Assembly (NCBI GenBank): GCA_037447605.1
Contig: CM074805.1
Span: 593,090-657,089 of the forward strand
DNA: 64,000 bases
From: Zygnema circumcarinatum
Lineage: Eukaryota; Streptophyta; Zygnematophyceae; Zygnematales; Zygnemataceae
Reading direction: 5' to 3'
Part shown: positions 22,609 to 36,022 of the stretch, piece by piece
How positions within the stretch are numbered: the first letter of the stretch is position 1
How the letters are laid out: the number at the start of each line of letters is the position of its first letter
The notes under the pieces: generated by a model
Told to the model about the DNA's origin: nothing
Database searches by the model: none
What the model saw: the letters and a program-made list of their open reading frames with translations, nothing else
Translations under genes and position numbers: made by a program

Positions 22609-25600
22609 ATGGCGGTCAGGAGCAGAGTTCCGCAGCGGCTTTGGCTCCATTGTTTCCTGTTTGTGGCCTGTCTAGTTGCCGCGCCAATAGCAGGTGGACA
22701 TGTCATCCATGGTAAGCTCTTACAAGGGCCCATTGCTGCGACTCATTTACTTTACCTTCGTCACGACCAACTTGATAATAGTGTTGGTGGCGGTCGCGAA
22801 CTGGAAGAGTTGAGCGTTTGGAGTACAGTGGTCTGGGGATTTTGTAGGTTCAGTTATACCTTTAGCGTGGGTGTTGTTTTTACTGGCATTTACACGAAGG
22901 TGGTAGCCATCACTTTGATTGCAGGGAAAACAAACGATCTTGTAAAGTTTTTTAAAGAGATCGATAGGGATGGCGATGGAGAAATTCAGCATTATGAGGC
23001 TGCAGCTTCTGCAGGGGTAAGTGTGCAAGAACGTTGATTTGCTCATTTTTCCAATCGGAACATTGAAACAAACAAACGAATCTGACTGTTTTCTTGTCTT
23101 CGTGGCACTTGACTTCCCATACTGTTAAAGAACTGATTTCTGGCGTTCACGCCTTCCTTTTGGTCCCGATCATCGTTTTAGCAATGCGGGAGTCCCTTTC
23201 AAGAATTGTGTTTGCTCAAAAAGAGTGTAAAATGCTATGAACTGCATCCTCGTTCTAGCCTATGCCGTTGGTCAACTTCTAGTATGGGCTACTTCTCAGC
23301 TTATCATACTCTGTAAAGTTCTACATAATCTAAACGGTAGCTGCGACTGCTGTTCATTTTAACCCCTGACCTAGTGCGATTTTGAGCACACTATTCCATT
23401 GATTCAGTCAGAGCCCCTACTTTGCGCTTCTCATCGTGAAATTGGCAACTGCTGTGCCCTACTGCAGCTCTTTCAGGTTCTTCCAGATGGTGCAAATCCT
23501 CATTCAGACGGAGAGGAAACAACTACGTCAGACCCTTCAACACTGCAAGTCGCAGACTTGGATTTCAGCTATGGAGGGAGCACAATATGCGCAGCAGAAC
23601 TTGTGGTACGCAGGGTCTCTCAAGAGTAGAGTGGGAGAAGAATGAGAAGGAGGGGCTATCCGCATAGTATGTTCGTTGCAGTTAATCACTTTGCGATCCT
23701 GCAAAGGGATAGGATAGGGTGTAAGATAAGCTCTTAGCCCCCAGCTCGTAACTGACTTGCTTTTAATTGATCCTTTTCGCTTGTCACACTGCAGGAGCAT
23801 CTGGGCAACATGCTCACAGGAGAGCAAGTGGTAGAATGGGTCAAACATGGCCTCCGTCTGCCGCAATACGCGGAGGCCTTTCAAAGAAACGCTATTGTTG
23901 GTTTAGATTTTCCGACTTTAATCTCAGATGATAGCAGGTCACTTAGTGAAGACTTGGGCGTGCAAAGCTCTTTACACCAGAAGAAAATTCACCAGTCAAT
24001 CATGCGGCAGATCTTTGGGCTGGGTAGACCACCAGGCCCCCCCAGAGCCCTTGAGTGTAAAGCTACCCCTTGTGGTTCAATTCAGCTTCAATGGGACCCC
24101 CCAGTCATTGTTGGAGTTCCACCTGTTCACAAGTATTTGGTCCAAAGGCGGCCTATGTCGACTCGTTCAGCAGCATGGGTAGAAGTGGGTGACCCCAATG
24201 AAGATGCTTTGTTGGATAATGGTAATCTATCCCCTGGGGTGCCCTACATATACAGAGTGCAGGCATGGGGGGGGCACGGGTCTTCGGAATGGGTAACGGT
24301 GGAAGGATGCTTGACGCTGACAGCTCTCGTAAAGGATTGCACTCTTGAAGGATGGGACTTCGAGAATGCGGATATACAGGCTATCACTTCATCATTGCTA
24401 GGAACACAGGTATCAGGAGAAGGACGGGAGCAGAAAGGGGAGAAAACAAAGGCCACTCACAAGAGCCATTTCTGGAGTTACATGTACTCTGTCAACGGAG
24501 GCCTTGTGATGATTGGGGTCTTGGCTCGGTTCAGTTTTTTCTCCAAAATGGCATTCACTCTTTTGGGGTTTCTTCAAGCGAACGTGGTACGAAAGCTTAA
24601 GTTAAAATATGCTCTCTCAAAAGCGAGCCCCTACTTTGCTGTTCGCATGTTTGCGAGATTTGTGGAAGCTGTTGTGTACTGTGTGGTCTGGGTGCAAGCC
24701 ACTGCTAAAAGGGCCGTTGAGTCCTTATTGAGGGCCGGACATTTGGGGGGTAGGACGGAAGTAGGGGTGGGTTCGAGGGAGGGAGGAGGGCGGAGATGGT
24801 GGGAGCATGACCTGAGCACTCCTGCGGAGTACACATGGGATGAGATGATGGCAGCAGTGAGTAAAACGGTGATGAGCAAAACGAAGGACATGGGTGGGAC
24901 AGGTTCAATAGAGCATGCAGAGATGAGGCTAACTAAGTCAGAACCTATGCTCAGCCGTTCTTCATCAGAAGCGAGCAAGTCATCTGCTGACGGATTGTGG
25001 CCCTCGACTTGCACGAGTAGTAGCAATGGGGGTGGAAAAGGGAACAGCAGTACGAGTGGCAGCGGAAAGGAGGAATGGTGGAAACAGGAGGGAATTCGAT
25101 CCTTAGACGGAAAGAATCTTTCCGCGGAAGATCTGAGAATTTTAGGGGCCATTGCTGTGTCTTCCCAAGACGCAGAGACGACAGTAGGGGGGAGGGAGGA
25201 GCTTATGCGCAGGCTAATGCTAATCAGCCGCAAATCAAGTGGTCTGAGGTCGGGAGGTGATAGGAGCAGCCACTCTGGGAGTGAGAGCGAGGATATGGAG
25301 GATGAGGAAGAGAAGGATGCTAATCAGTTTGAGCACAGTAACCACGGGTCGGAACTCAGAAGGGAAAGCAGCGAAAGTTCAAATGGGAGTCAGAAAGGGA
25401 GGTTCAGGTGAGAGGATAAATGCGATTTGTATTGTCTGCTAACGTCATTGTCTTCAATCTGCTAGCTTGATGCACGAGTACATGCTGGTTGACTGTCTCC
25501 CTCTTCCTTTCCCCTGCATCACCCTGTCTTCTTTTGTATTCGCTCGATACAGACGCTTTTCTTCATACAACTCTTGTGATGTTCAGTTCATCCATTCAAA

Positions 25601-27784
25601 ATGCTTGAATCTTTGTAATGCCGATCCGTCCCTACAAACGGCATCACCGACTCGCTGTGCGGTATTACAATCCAATGTCAAGATAGCCATACTATCGGTA
25701 CAAATTGCTGAAAAATTAGAGTTGTTGTTATATTAAATCGCAATTCTGATCCTGATCGGATGGCTGTCCTGCATGGCTGCAGGTGCAATGCTGAGGGCTG
25801 CCCTGTCCGGTTTGACAGATGGCACAGTGTGACTGACTGGCGAGCAAACCTCTCAAAGCATTACTGCAGAGATTGTCAGGGAGTGTACTGTATAAAGCAT
25901 ACCCGAATCTCACCACACGGGTCAAGGGGGCAGTGCGGGCTTGATAGCAAGTGCATCTGCTACAGCTGCTTTGCTCGCCTCCCAGCTAACGTGCAGGCAA
26001 ATCTGGAGAGGCAGAATAAGCTGAGAGCAGGGCCTCCTGTAGGCACAGTTTCAAGTTCTGCAAGTGCTGCAGATGAGCATGGTAGCGGTCAAAAGTTTAA
26101 GGTGACAGGAGCAGTTGTAGGGTGGCTTACAGGGCATGATCATGAAACCCAAAAGAATGCAGCTTCAATGAGCCACTCCGTTTCATTAGATGAGGAAGGT
26201 AGAGGGGCAACAAAGAATGGGGCTGCTAAAACAGGTGTTTTGCGACAGAGGTCCCGGTCGCGTTCACCTTTAAGAGAGGCTGTTGGGAGTGAAGTGAAAG
26301 TGGTAAGGTCTGTTTCAGCTGGGCAATCATCAAACAGGAAAAAGAGTTTTGGAGGGTTTCCGGAAAGCTTGGGACTAGGGAGTCTTAGCGCTAATTCTAG
26401 AGGTAGCAATACTGAAACGACGGACTTGATGGATTCAGAAGACCATGATTCGGATTCAGTAAGGGCATCCGGCTTTGCTTTTCGGCCATCAGGTTTAAGA
26501 GACCTTGAAAGGCATGCATCAGCTCAACTGAAGACAGAAATGGACGAAGGCACCGACGAACAGCGTTTGCCTTTCTTTTCGCTAGGGGGATCGACAATTG
26601 ACAATTCAGACAGGGGAAGGGCGAATAAGCAGAAGTCTGAGTTGTGGAAGGTGGGAAGTGGGCCTTTGCGACCTGTCTCTACTGAATATTCCCCAAACGA
26701 TAATAATAATAAGCTTGAAAAGTATTTGTCATCACCGTTAAACGGTTGGGGTGGTGGAAAGAGTCCTCGTGCTGCAAGCAAATCGCCAATCAAAACTAGA
26801 GGAATTTTCGGATTGGGAGGAAGTTCTGTTGGGAAGGAGCAGAAGGAGCCAAATGTGGAAGTGAGCAGAGGGGCAGAGTCAGATGCTGCTTTGAAAAAGC
26901 ATTCAGCGTCAGGACCCCCAATTCTGGTGAGACTGATGTTGAATCTACTTGTTCTGTTTGCATATTTGTCAGTGTTACGGTTTAGTAACGAGTTAATGCA
27001 AGGGCCCTGAGGGGGGAAGGGTGCCTGGAAGTTTCTCTTTGTTCCTTTCGTTCTTTTTGTTCCTTTGTTCCTCAGCGTAGCATTGAGAACCAAGGAGTTG
27101 GCTCTCACCTCTCTCAAATTGGTTTCGTACAAGCTTAACTTTTCCTTTCGTCGTTTTGCTTTCCGTCACTTTATTTCGCTTCAGGTTGATGCGATCCATC
27201 CCACCTTCGAGTCTCGGAGCACATCTTCAGAGGAATTTCATGGGTTTCACGGGCCAACCCTCAGTGAGCAAGGGGTCTCACCAGCCCCTTTGCCAAGTCC
27301 ACCTTCAGAGACCATAGCGCTGCGTGGAAGCAGCTCATTGGATTCCGTAGACGACGAGCTCAGCAAAATTGCAAGCGAGTTGAGGTGGCGCATGTGTACT
27401 ATGTATGCACTAAGGAATCGGGGTTCAATGTCCCAAGAAAGCATCAGCGGCTCTGCAGAAGGTGACAGTCACAGAGGGTCGCCTGGTTCAAGTAATACGA
27501 TTGGAAGCGGTGGAAAGGCCTCCATGGGGGGCATGGCAAGGGGGGCCTCAGTGAAAGGGAGGGAGGGAGGGGGGGCTCCCACTGAGGGAGGTAGAGGAAC
27601 AGAGTGGGGTAAAGGAAAGCCTCCTCGACCTCCTCCTACGGACGCCCAGAGGAGATGGTTGAAGGCGGGCATTTGGGCTATTGGGAAGGAGCTGGAGAGG
27701 AGGAAATCCTTCACAGAACAGACGTCAGGTGGTGAGACTTCAGAGAAGCTAGGCAAGCGCGGGTCCTCCAAGTCTCACGGATAG
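22609..27784 (+). CDS. EF-hand, SAM, FN3, membrane and FYVE-like zinc-finger protein
   Basis: Exons: 22609-22711, 22925-23016, 23477-23605, 23795-25407, 25783-26926 and 27185-27784, about 1226 residues with all phases matching. Residues 1-33 form a signal peptide or anchor. A canonical EF-hand loop, DRDGDGEIQHYE, follows at about 46-57 with Asp/Glu at 1, 3, 5 and 12. A SAM domain covers about 109-180 (QVVEWVKHGLRLPQYAEAF). An FN3 domain covers about 187-285. Two hydrophobic segments lie near 340-365 and 393-412. Acidic Ser-rich linkers follow. Exon 5 opens with a Cys/His cluster (about 646-715): CNAEGC, a Trp-rich spacer, HYCRDCQGVYCIKH and CICYSCF, arranged like a FYVE finger. The tail is long, Ser/Gly-rich and probably disordered. 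FYVE fingers bind PtdIns3P and SAM/FN3 domains bind proteins, so a calcium-responsive endomembrane adaptor is plausible but inferred. I know no named family with this order. Confidence 0.72.
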
Positions 27785-29441
27785 GAAAAGTTGGGATTGT
27801 GATGTACACCAGCAAAAGGAAAGGGGAAGAGAAGAGGTTTCAGTCATCTGTGGAGGCGCAAGCAATGGACGCCTCCGAGCAGTGTGCATAATTTTTTCTT
27901 TTGGTATCAAGGGAAACCATTTTTTTCAGAATTAAAAAAATGGAGGTGCGGATGGGCCCCATTAATTATTCCATTAGATCGTGTAAGCTATATAGTAAAC
28001 TGAGTCTTAATTGTCTCGCTTTCTGCCGAGTTGTACCATTTGGAACAGAAGAAGACGTGGCAGAAGAAGTACACTTCACAAGGTATCTCCTGCTTATGAT
28101 GAAGCGCGGAGCTTTGCTTCCTGATGAGTTTGTTGTATACGAGGAATTACTTGTTGCTTGCTTGTTGCTTAGAGCACACGGTATAGTAGGCCCTTAGACA
28201 TAGTGGTGGCAAATTTGTGACTAAGGGCCATCCTCCATTGCGGGCGAGTCCGGTTGAGTTCAACTGTTTCTCGAATCGACTCTTTTTGAGCATTTTCTCA
28301 GCCTATAAAGAGTTCTTCAATGAGAAGTCCCGAAGTGTATATTCTCTCTCTCGCTGCCGTCGGCCCACAATGAACCTGTGAATGCCACACGTTCAATGTA
28401 TCGGATGACGTGACAGTCCACGTGCCATTTTGCAGTCCAAATTGTTCGGGTGTAATCGAAAAAAGGATGCCACATGCGCAAGGTTTTGCCTAATACCTGC
28501 GCTTTGGGGATGGCGACAACTCTGGCTTCGCTGCCCATTTCCTGGCTCCTCCCTACCTTTCCCCTGATTCTCCCCTTACCTCTCTCTCTCTCTCTCTCCG
28601 CACCCCTCTCGCTCGCTCTATCTCCGCTCCCTCTCTCCACTCCCCCTCTCCCCCCTGCCTACCTCATCGCTCACTCTCTCGCGCATCTCTGCCTCAGCGG
28701 CGCTGATCTGTGGGTCGAAGGCTGCTGCTTTCATACCCTTCTGTAGCTCTCTCCGTTTCGTCCTTGTAGTCTATTCGTCAGTTGGACGTTAGTCTTGGTA
28801 GAGTCAAGCACGTATTCCAACGAATATTTTTCTGGACTTCTGCCAAGATCCACTTATTAACAGAAGGGCCAGCACCGTCATTTCATGGTCATAGACAATT
28901 CATCCTTAGGCATTGGGGCAGAAACAAGTCTGACCACATAACAAAGTTCCAACGGCATCTCTCTGCTCGGGGTTTCTTATTGTTAGCTAAACAAAATACC
29001 ATAGGCGTGAACCCAGTGAACAATGATGCACTCTATCCCTATACCCGCTCCCCGTCTCCCTCTGTCCCTGTTTAGCCATGGGAAGTTGGACAGCTTAGAA
29101 ACAATCTCACTGAAACTTTTAAGACCTGCATTAGGGGCCTTGTACTTAGCTACGGCTCTCTTTCCTACCTTAGTAACAAGTTGGTGCTTACACGAAGCAC
29201 GAAGCTCCAAACTTCAACATCCCTGTCCCCCTTGCATCCTCTCTCAATTCTCTCCTCCCGCCTCTCCCCTCTACATACAAAGTGACAATGAATGACTAAG
29301 ACCACATGTCAACAAGGAAGAGGCAGCTGAAAGGGCTCCCCATCTCCGCCTTCAACTGGCCAACTTTCAAGGCCACCATGCCCTACATTTCATACAAGTT
29401 GAAAAGGAAGGCCATTTCTAAATGGAGACGATAGCCGCCCG
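27785..29441. other. intergenic between converging genes, no gene seen
   Basis: 3' flanks of the EF-hand/SAM gene and LEC14B. It includes a CT microsatellite at about 28575-28645. Short ORFs have no family features. Confidence 0.5.
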
Positions 29442-32400
29442 TTAATCGGAGTCGAATATGTAGCTATCCGAGGCGAGTGGGAAGGAAGGCAACTTTGTCT
29501 TCCTGAAATCTGACGGTTTCTCTCCATGGAGATAGTCCCAGCGGGCCAATTGGCCGTCCCATGAGACAGAGGCCAACATGGGGAGAGTGGGATGCCAGCT
29601 GCAGTCTCTGACTGGATTGCAGTGATGGCTCAGCTTAGCCACCTCAGCACCACTTACCTGCACTTCCAAATGACCCATTTTAGCACACACACATTACTCG
29701 AGAATCCTATCCTATCCTATCCTATCTGTCCTTGCGACAATTTCCCGTACGCTTTCGCACTAAATCCACGTCAGTTGCATGGCAGACTGCTTTGTAAAAG
29801 GAACTTTGCACTGAACAGTCTTTTCGGCAATAGTCTGTACAAACATAGCCGGCGGTTCAACTAATCGAAAATTAACCACATACTCTGCATTTCTTTAGAA
29901 TGACGCTTGCTAAAGTAAAGCAAGACAGGTGACAGGTGAGAACCTTGCACGAATAGATATAACACATGAGCAAGATCAGCAGAGCAGGGCCAACCTACCA
30001 AGTCATATATGTACACCTTCCCGTCGCTAGACCCTGTATAGATGTAACGCTGCCCCGTACTGCCACGATCCCAGAAAGAAAACCAAAAACCTTTTCAGTC
30101 AGAAATGCTCTGCATCTATGTTCAGCAGTTAATGCAAAGATTCATGAAGATGCTTGAATTCAGGATGGAAACGAACTCATCGTGCACGTTTGACATGTGA
30201 TTCTGGGAGTCTGCATGCCTTTGAATGTAAACGATGAGTTTATCATTATAACAGCAGGGCGAAATGCGGTGAACTGAAACACATGAGCGAGACGATCAAC
30301 AAGCAGAAAATGGCGGCTGACGAGTAAAACTAAATCTGATTCAATTTTCAACCAGCAGATGGCTCCCTCTTCCATAAGTTGTTATTCACAACATTCAAGC
30401 AAGCCGGTTTTTCTATCTCTTCACAGGTTGGCACAGGGACCAACCTGTGCATGGGCGAGAAGTAGGCCCGGATGAGGGTCTGCAAAACGCTGTGGTTCCT
30501 ATACGTCATCAAAGATTGATCATGAGGATGCTTGAAGTTATTTGCCCTGCCCGGGTAGTCCATCCATCGATAATCCCAATTGTATCTCGGCAAGCGAGCG
30601 TGAGGCAGTCTGCTTCCTCCACATTTTCAGTCACAAGGAATTGCAGTGAGAAAACTGAACATCCTGAATGTTGCCATTACTGAACTTGTGAAAGAGCCGA
30701 CAGACAGGATGGCACCAAAAACGGGAAAGGGAATAAGGGACAACACCTTTTGAAGGCCCTCTCATCAATCATTTTCCGCATATCCCAGAGCTTTATCGTC
30801 TGGTCTTTGGAATTGCTTATGAGATGATGACCATCTCCTTTGCTGCTTATATGTGTCACTCCCTCCACATGGCCTACAAGAACACCCACTGGGTCACTCT
30901 TGCGTCCCAAAACTCGACGATCCCACACCTGCGTGATTGCAAAATATTTCCATTATCTCAATGCCACCTTTCCGACAGCAAAAAGTTATTCACATGATTT
31001 CAATACCCTTAACGAACAACTTCAGCAGCCACATACGTCTGTCCTACGATATTCAACAGACAATTGAATGACGAGTGCCACTTAGACAAACTGCTCCAGA
31101 CGGATGAACATAGCCAAAGGAACACGCCTTCACAGTTGTTAACACCCGCCAAGTTTGCACTCATTCAGCTCAAAATCTCTTACTCCCCAATCATCTTCAT
31201 TTGATGGCTTTTCAATAAAAGAAAATGGTTAAGTTAGCTTTGTTGTAAAAATCATTGTAACTTCCTGAACCTTGCTAGAGTTGCGGTGGTCAATGGTCCA
31301 ACCTTGCAAAGTCGATCGTCGCTTCCTGAGAATAGAAGTTGGGAAGTGTCGTCTGCGAACGCTACAGCATTCACATCATCATCGTGTGCACGCACTTTCA
31401 GAGTGCGCTTGTTCGCTTCCACGTCGTACACATAAAGGGACTCGTCATTCGACCCAGCCACAATCTCCCGCCCATCACTTGAAAATTGCAACGACCAGAG
31501 GCCAAAGGCACGGTCTCGGACCCGGTCGCGTCCCCCCTCAGAAAAATCAAGACCCTCATGGATGTCCTGCATCAGCAAATAATCTCGTGGACTGAATAAG
31601 TCAACTCGATAAAAACTACAGCTTTTACCTTCACCGTAGTCGCATTAGATAGCCTGCGATTTCCTCAGGGCTTACTGGGTCAACTCACTCGCACTTTATG
31701 GTTGAGCAGAATGCAATTCATCCATTTTCTCCAGCATTTCTTTTGAAACGAAACAGCTAAATTGAAACGACCTTAGGCGGGTAAAACTCAACAACCAATA
31801 GAAGCCATCAGCAGTAACGCTGATCTTACAAGTTACTCAGTCAGTGGAGGGGATGGTACAGGAGCTCACAGTGATGTTCGCAAGTGATTCCACTCCCCCG
31901 CTATTACTGCCCACATTAACAAGGTGAACCACTGGAGTGATCGAGGCATATACCTGGCACAAGGCAAAACATCCATCGCCCAAAATATAATCTTCAGCCA
32001 GACCCCACATTTTCAAAGTAAGATAAGAGCTGACCATCTCATTTTTTAGATAGCGATTCCTACTGACAAATTTCTCTCCAGCAGAGACACACAGACTGAC
32101 GACCCTAGCCATCATGCTATTCCGTGGTAGACTAGTCTCTGTAGAATTATAGGATAAGCGTAGAGCGAACATCAGTCGGAAGAACAAAACAATCCTTACA
32201 AGGAACCGCTGGTCAGGGGAGAGTGCAGTGTCAGTGATCGTCCATCGCAAGTTGCGAGCAATGATGTCCTTCCGCAAGGTCCACCCGTCCTCCACATTGT
32301 ACAAACGTATTCTGCGATCCTGTTGGGACATCATCATATCAGCAAACAAGCAACTCGGTTAAATTGTTCATTGAAGAGAATTCTATGGACGCAAAAGAAC

Positions 32401-34426
32401 CGAATCGAATTCGAATACCCTCAAAAGGAGCTTCTGAATTCAGCTATGGGAAGTGCGAGCAGCACACAGGACAGGCATAGCACTTGCTTGTTGCAAGAAT
32501 TATTGGTGACCATATCCTCCATACCCTCAATGTGGCACAACAACTACTTATGTCTTTCCATCCACTAGTTGGACGTTCTATATTCCCTTTGTCATCTCTT
32601 TCAGTTGTCTTGTCTGCATGAAAATAACTGCAGCTCTTTCACTTTCTTTCTGACCTACCAAGCAAAAAGTATATGTTTTATTGCTTTCTTCTGTAAAGTA
32701 GCTTTCATGTAACGAACAATGCAGCGGTCGGCAGTGTAGATGAACTCAGCACCAAACTCGCAGCAACTGGGCCGCTTTCTATAACACAAGGGCCAATACG
32801 AACGATATGGATTCATGAATTCAATAATCAATGGTAATTCTTATCGCATATGTGGACTCTCCAACTGTCTGTCAGTGATAGAACAGACTGACAAACACTA
32901 GTAACTCTTGCATCAAAAGATTAAAGAATCACCTGGTAAGCCCCGATGAACATCCTACCGTCCTCGGAGAACTGACCAATATAAGCTCGCGAATTCATGT
33001 TATCAATTATAGTTGGCCCATCCCTGGGGATGAAGCGCTGAGAGAGATGACATGCTTCCGCACGCGAAAAGCGGCCATTCCCCTGCAGAAAGGAATCTCC
33101 AGCAATAATTTTAGCATGACAGTTCTTCAAGTCCAGACATACAAGAATAATCGACCTGTCCCAACCAATTGCAAACCAATTTGGGCAAACAATCGGAGGA
33201 GGCATGACTGGACACATCTGTTGTAGTCTGCAACGATTAGTTCGTCTCACACATCAATCGCGCAAATAATACAAAACACTTGACCCTATCAAGGAGAAGA
33301 GAAAGCTCCCAAATTTGGGGCACCACTCAAAAGGACATAATCCGCATGCAGTACAAGACTGCGGTACCATACCTTCTACCTTTCAAACTCATTGTTCATT
33401 AGGGAAGACACCGGAGTATACCTTCCTTCCTACTAATTTGGTGAGAAAAATGAAATCAATCCAGTATTGGTTCAACGAAGCGGGGTGACAACAACAACAA
33501 CAAACACAGCTGCCAATGCTGGAAGGACTCCACCTGCCAAACTCTAACTTTGCAGACACAACTGTGTTCTTCGTTCTGTTGATACCCTGACTAGAGAGCT
33601 TCTCAATGCACTTTGCCAACGAAAAAAAAACTCCCGTCCAGTCCTTAAGCATCTATCCATTTTCTTCAATTTTTTTCAGAACCATTGTATGTCACATGCA
33701 ACGTATCTACACTCACAAACCAGACCAAGCAGACCAAATAGTCAACCAAAGCTTACCTTGCGACGCAAAGGCATGATATAAAAATAGTCAGCAAAGGCAT
33801 CACTACCTGTACACCGTAAACAATTTCACTCATCGTTAAAAGCCTATAAAGGAAGAATAGCAAAGCTATTAGCGTACCGAAATGTTGGTTTCGCGGCCTT
33901 GCAACATGAAGTGAGTATTTACAATGCTGGAACTGCTGTATCCAACTCGTCCAAGTTTCCTACTTCCCCAACTAGCTGCAGTGTACAAGCGGGTTAATTC
34001 TCCCAGAGGATGATCCATAAGCGCTGCGACAGGCGCCTCCACACCTTTAGTTTCCAGTGACGCACTATTCTCACAGCAGGTCCCCTCCTCCGACAACCCC
34101 CTCAATACTTCATCCGCTCCATCGCCATCTTCCGTCTCCTCGGAAGACATGTATTCCCCATCCTCATCGTCCTCCCCTTCGCCTACCACTTCAATCAAAA
34201 ACTCATCGGTGGAAAAAATCTCCCTTCTACCCCTGCGAGGGGCGTCAGTATCCTGCGCCGATGACTCCGCCAAAGCTGAACGAGGGTCCCTTGCTCTTCT
34301 AGTGCGAGAACCGCGTCCACTGAGACCTACATTAAGGAGTACTTGGCTCAATATCCACCGCCTTTCCCCCTCGCTGCTAGAGTCTGAACGCTCGCCGACT
34401 TCACTGCTCGTCTGGCTTTCAGCCAT
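29442..34426 (-). CDS. DCAF11: LEC14B/DCAF11-type WD40 protein (CUL4-DDB1 substrate receptor)
   Basis: Nine exons: 33878-34426, 32933-33082, 32200-32319, 31870-31953, 31303-31566, 30747-30928, 30445-30585, 29999-30059 and 29442-29657, giving 588 residues; every phase agrees. The first 183 residues are acidic and Ser-rich. SRAYIGQFSEDGRMFIGAYQ opens the WD40 propeller, followed by WTITDTALSPDQRFLVYAS, FSSDGREIVAGSNDESLYVY, DDDVNAVAFADD, VWDRR, HISSKGDGHHLISNSKDQT, WDYRWMDYP, YIYTGSSDGKVYIYDL and CNPVRDCSWHP. These blocks align in order with plant LEC14B and human DCAF11. Two DWD-type WDxR boxes (VWDRR and LWDMRK, both in the 182-base exon) fit binding to DDB1 in a CUL4 ubiquitin ligase. The last exon begins GTAAGT directly after CAG, so acceptor and donor motifs overlap there. 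Confidence 0.93.
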
Positions 34427-36022
34427 CTTTCTCGCGGCAGAAGGTTATGTGATTAGGAAAAGTTATTGGCGTCACATTCACCTTTTCTTACAACAACGAA
34501 TACCTGCAGATTCGTCTGATTGCAACCTTGAGAAAATCAAGCAGAGCACCAACTGCATGTCACGGTAAACTATGTATCACGGCAAAGTTGGAGCCCAAAA
34601 TAAACGATTGTGGCATCATCCAATCAGCCAAAAACTGCACGCGATATCCGCCGACTCGTCTCTTCCTCCTCGTCAAACGAAGTCCTGAATGGTGAGGAGA
34701 GCATGCATCCCATCCCATCCCATCCCATCAATAGAGAGCATTGAGAGTTGGCATATGATCAACAGACATGCAACCAACGAACTAGAAGAAACATTCAGCG
34801 TGAAATTACTAATGTGGCTCCGCGCATGCTCATCGACACACCATCGCTTTCTTCCTACGTGTAGACTTCATTTCACACATTCTCAAACCTCCAGAAACAC
34901 ATCAAGTTTTTATGCTTGCCACCACTGAAGGCCTTCTGGACTCGCTCCATTTGCAGCCAGAACGCGGAATGACTTCATCTGCCTGTCCACAAACAGAATG
35001 CATCCTATTCATCACTTCAAACAATACATTTCAACGCAGTCCAAAAGCATACATACCTTTGGCAAGCAGCCTAAACTCCTATTCTCCCGGCGGTTCAGTC
35101 TTCCATACCCTCCCCATGCCCGTGACCATTCCCGACCATCAAAAACTCTCCGGCATGCGCCGCTATATTCAAGAGAGAACGAGAGAGAAAAAGGCCTTTT
35201 TCCCCCAGGCCTCTCTCCGCAGTCCACGACGTCTCCAGCAAGCAAGGCCGAAACGTGGATGGCCCTGGCCGAGCCGCGTGGCCTTCCCCTCAAGATTGCG
35301 ATCCAGTTTAGAGTTAGCTACCTAGGGTTCAACTTTCTCTGTTCAGTATTGTAAGCCGGTAGACGACATATCACAGAGAACGTTGATCCGAAATCAACGT
35401 GCTGGTTTTGTGTCGGCAACTAGAACTTGTTCCAGGGCTCTCTTGTGGAAGTTTGCATTTTCCGAGTGAAGATTAAAATTTTAATTTTTCCTGCAAAGAA
35501 TGATCCAAAAGCAGCACTCCAGCTGGACAAAAAGCTTGCGTGGCATACTTGTATTGGCCCAATTTTATAAGGTTAAATTCTCAAGTGGAAGCCCACCCAT
35601 AGTCCTACAGGCAACAAACCTTTAGTCCGTGAAGGTGGATCTCAGAGTGGATCCCACATGCGTCAAATCCCATCAGAGGTTGACCTGTCCTCACGGTGGA
35701 CCCCGATTCTGGCGAATCTCCTGGAAGGATGGTATCTGAGCTGCAGCAAATGGTGGGCAGATTTCAAGCACTTGGAGGCGTGCGATAGGAGAGAGGGGAG
35801 AGCCGGAGAGGACGAGAAGCATCGAGAGGGTATTTGAAGAATTGCATCAAGGTCGCGAATGCACTATTGTTTATCGCTGAAAGAATTGATTGAATGAAAC
35901 TGCGCTGCTTTTTTAGGTTTTTCTAAAACTCTGGAGCGAGCGAGCCTTTTGCAGCAATGAAGGATTCATAGCTCTCATGTTTTGGACGGTAAAACGAAGC
36001 AGCGGCGAAGCAAACGAGGGTG
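34427..36022. promoter_or_regulatory. divergent promoter region of DCAF11 and HCF107-like genes
   Basis: About 1.6 kb between two divergent start codons. It has an ATCCC pentamer run at about 34707-34729 and no supportable exon. GA-rich sequence precedes the HCF107-like start. Confidence 0.5.

Noticed and set aside
36020-36022. GTG codon before the HCF107-like ATG as a start
   Set aside because: The ATG at 36023 is the normal eukaryotic start; the same applies to GTG at 22606 before the ATG at 22609.
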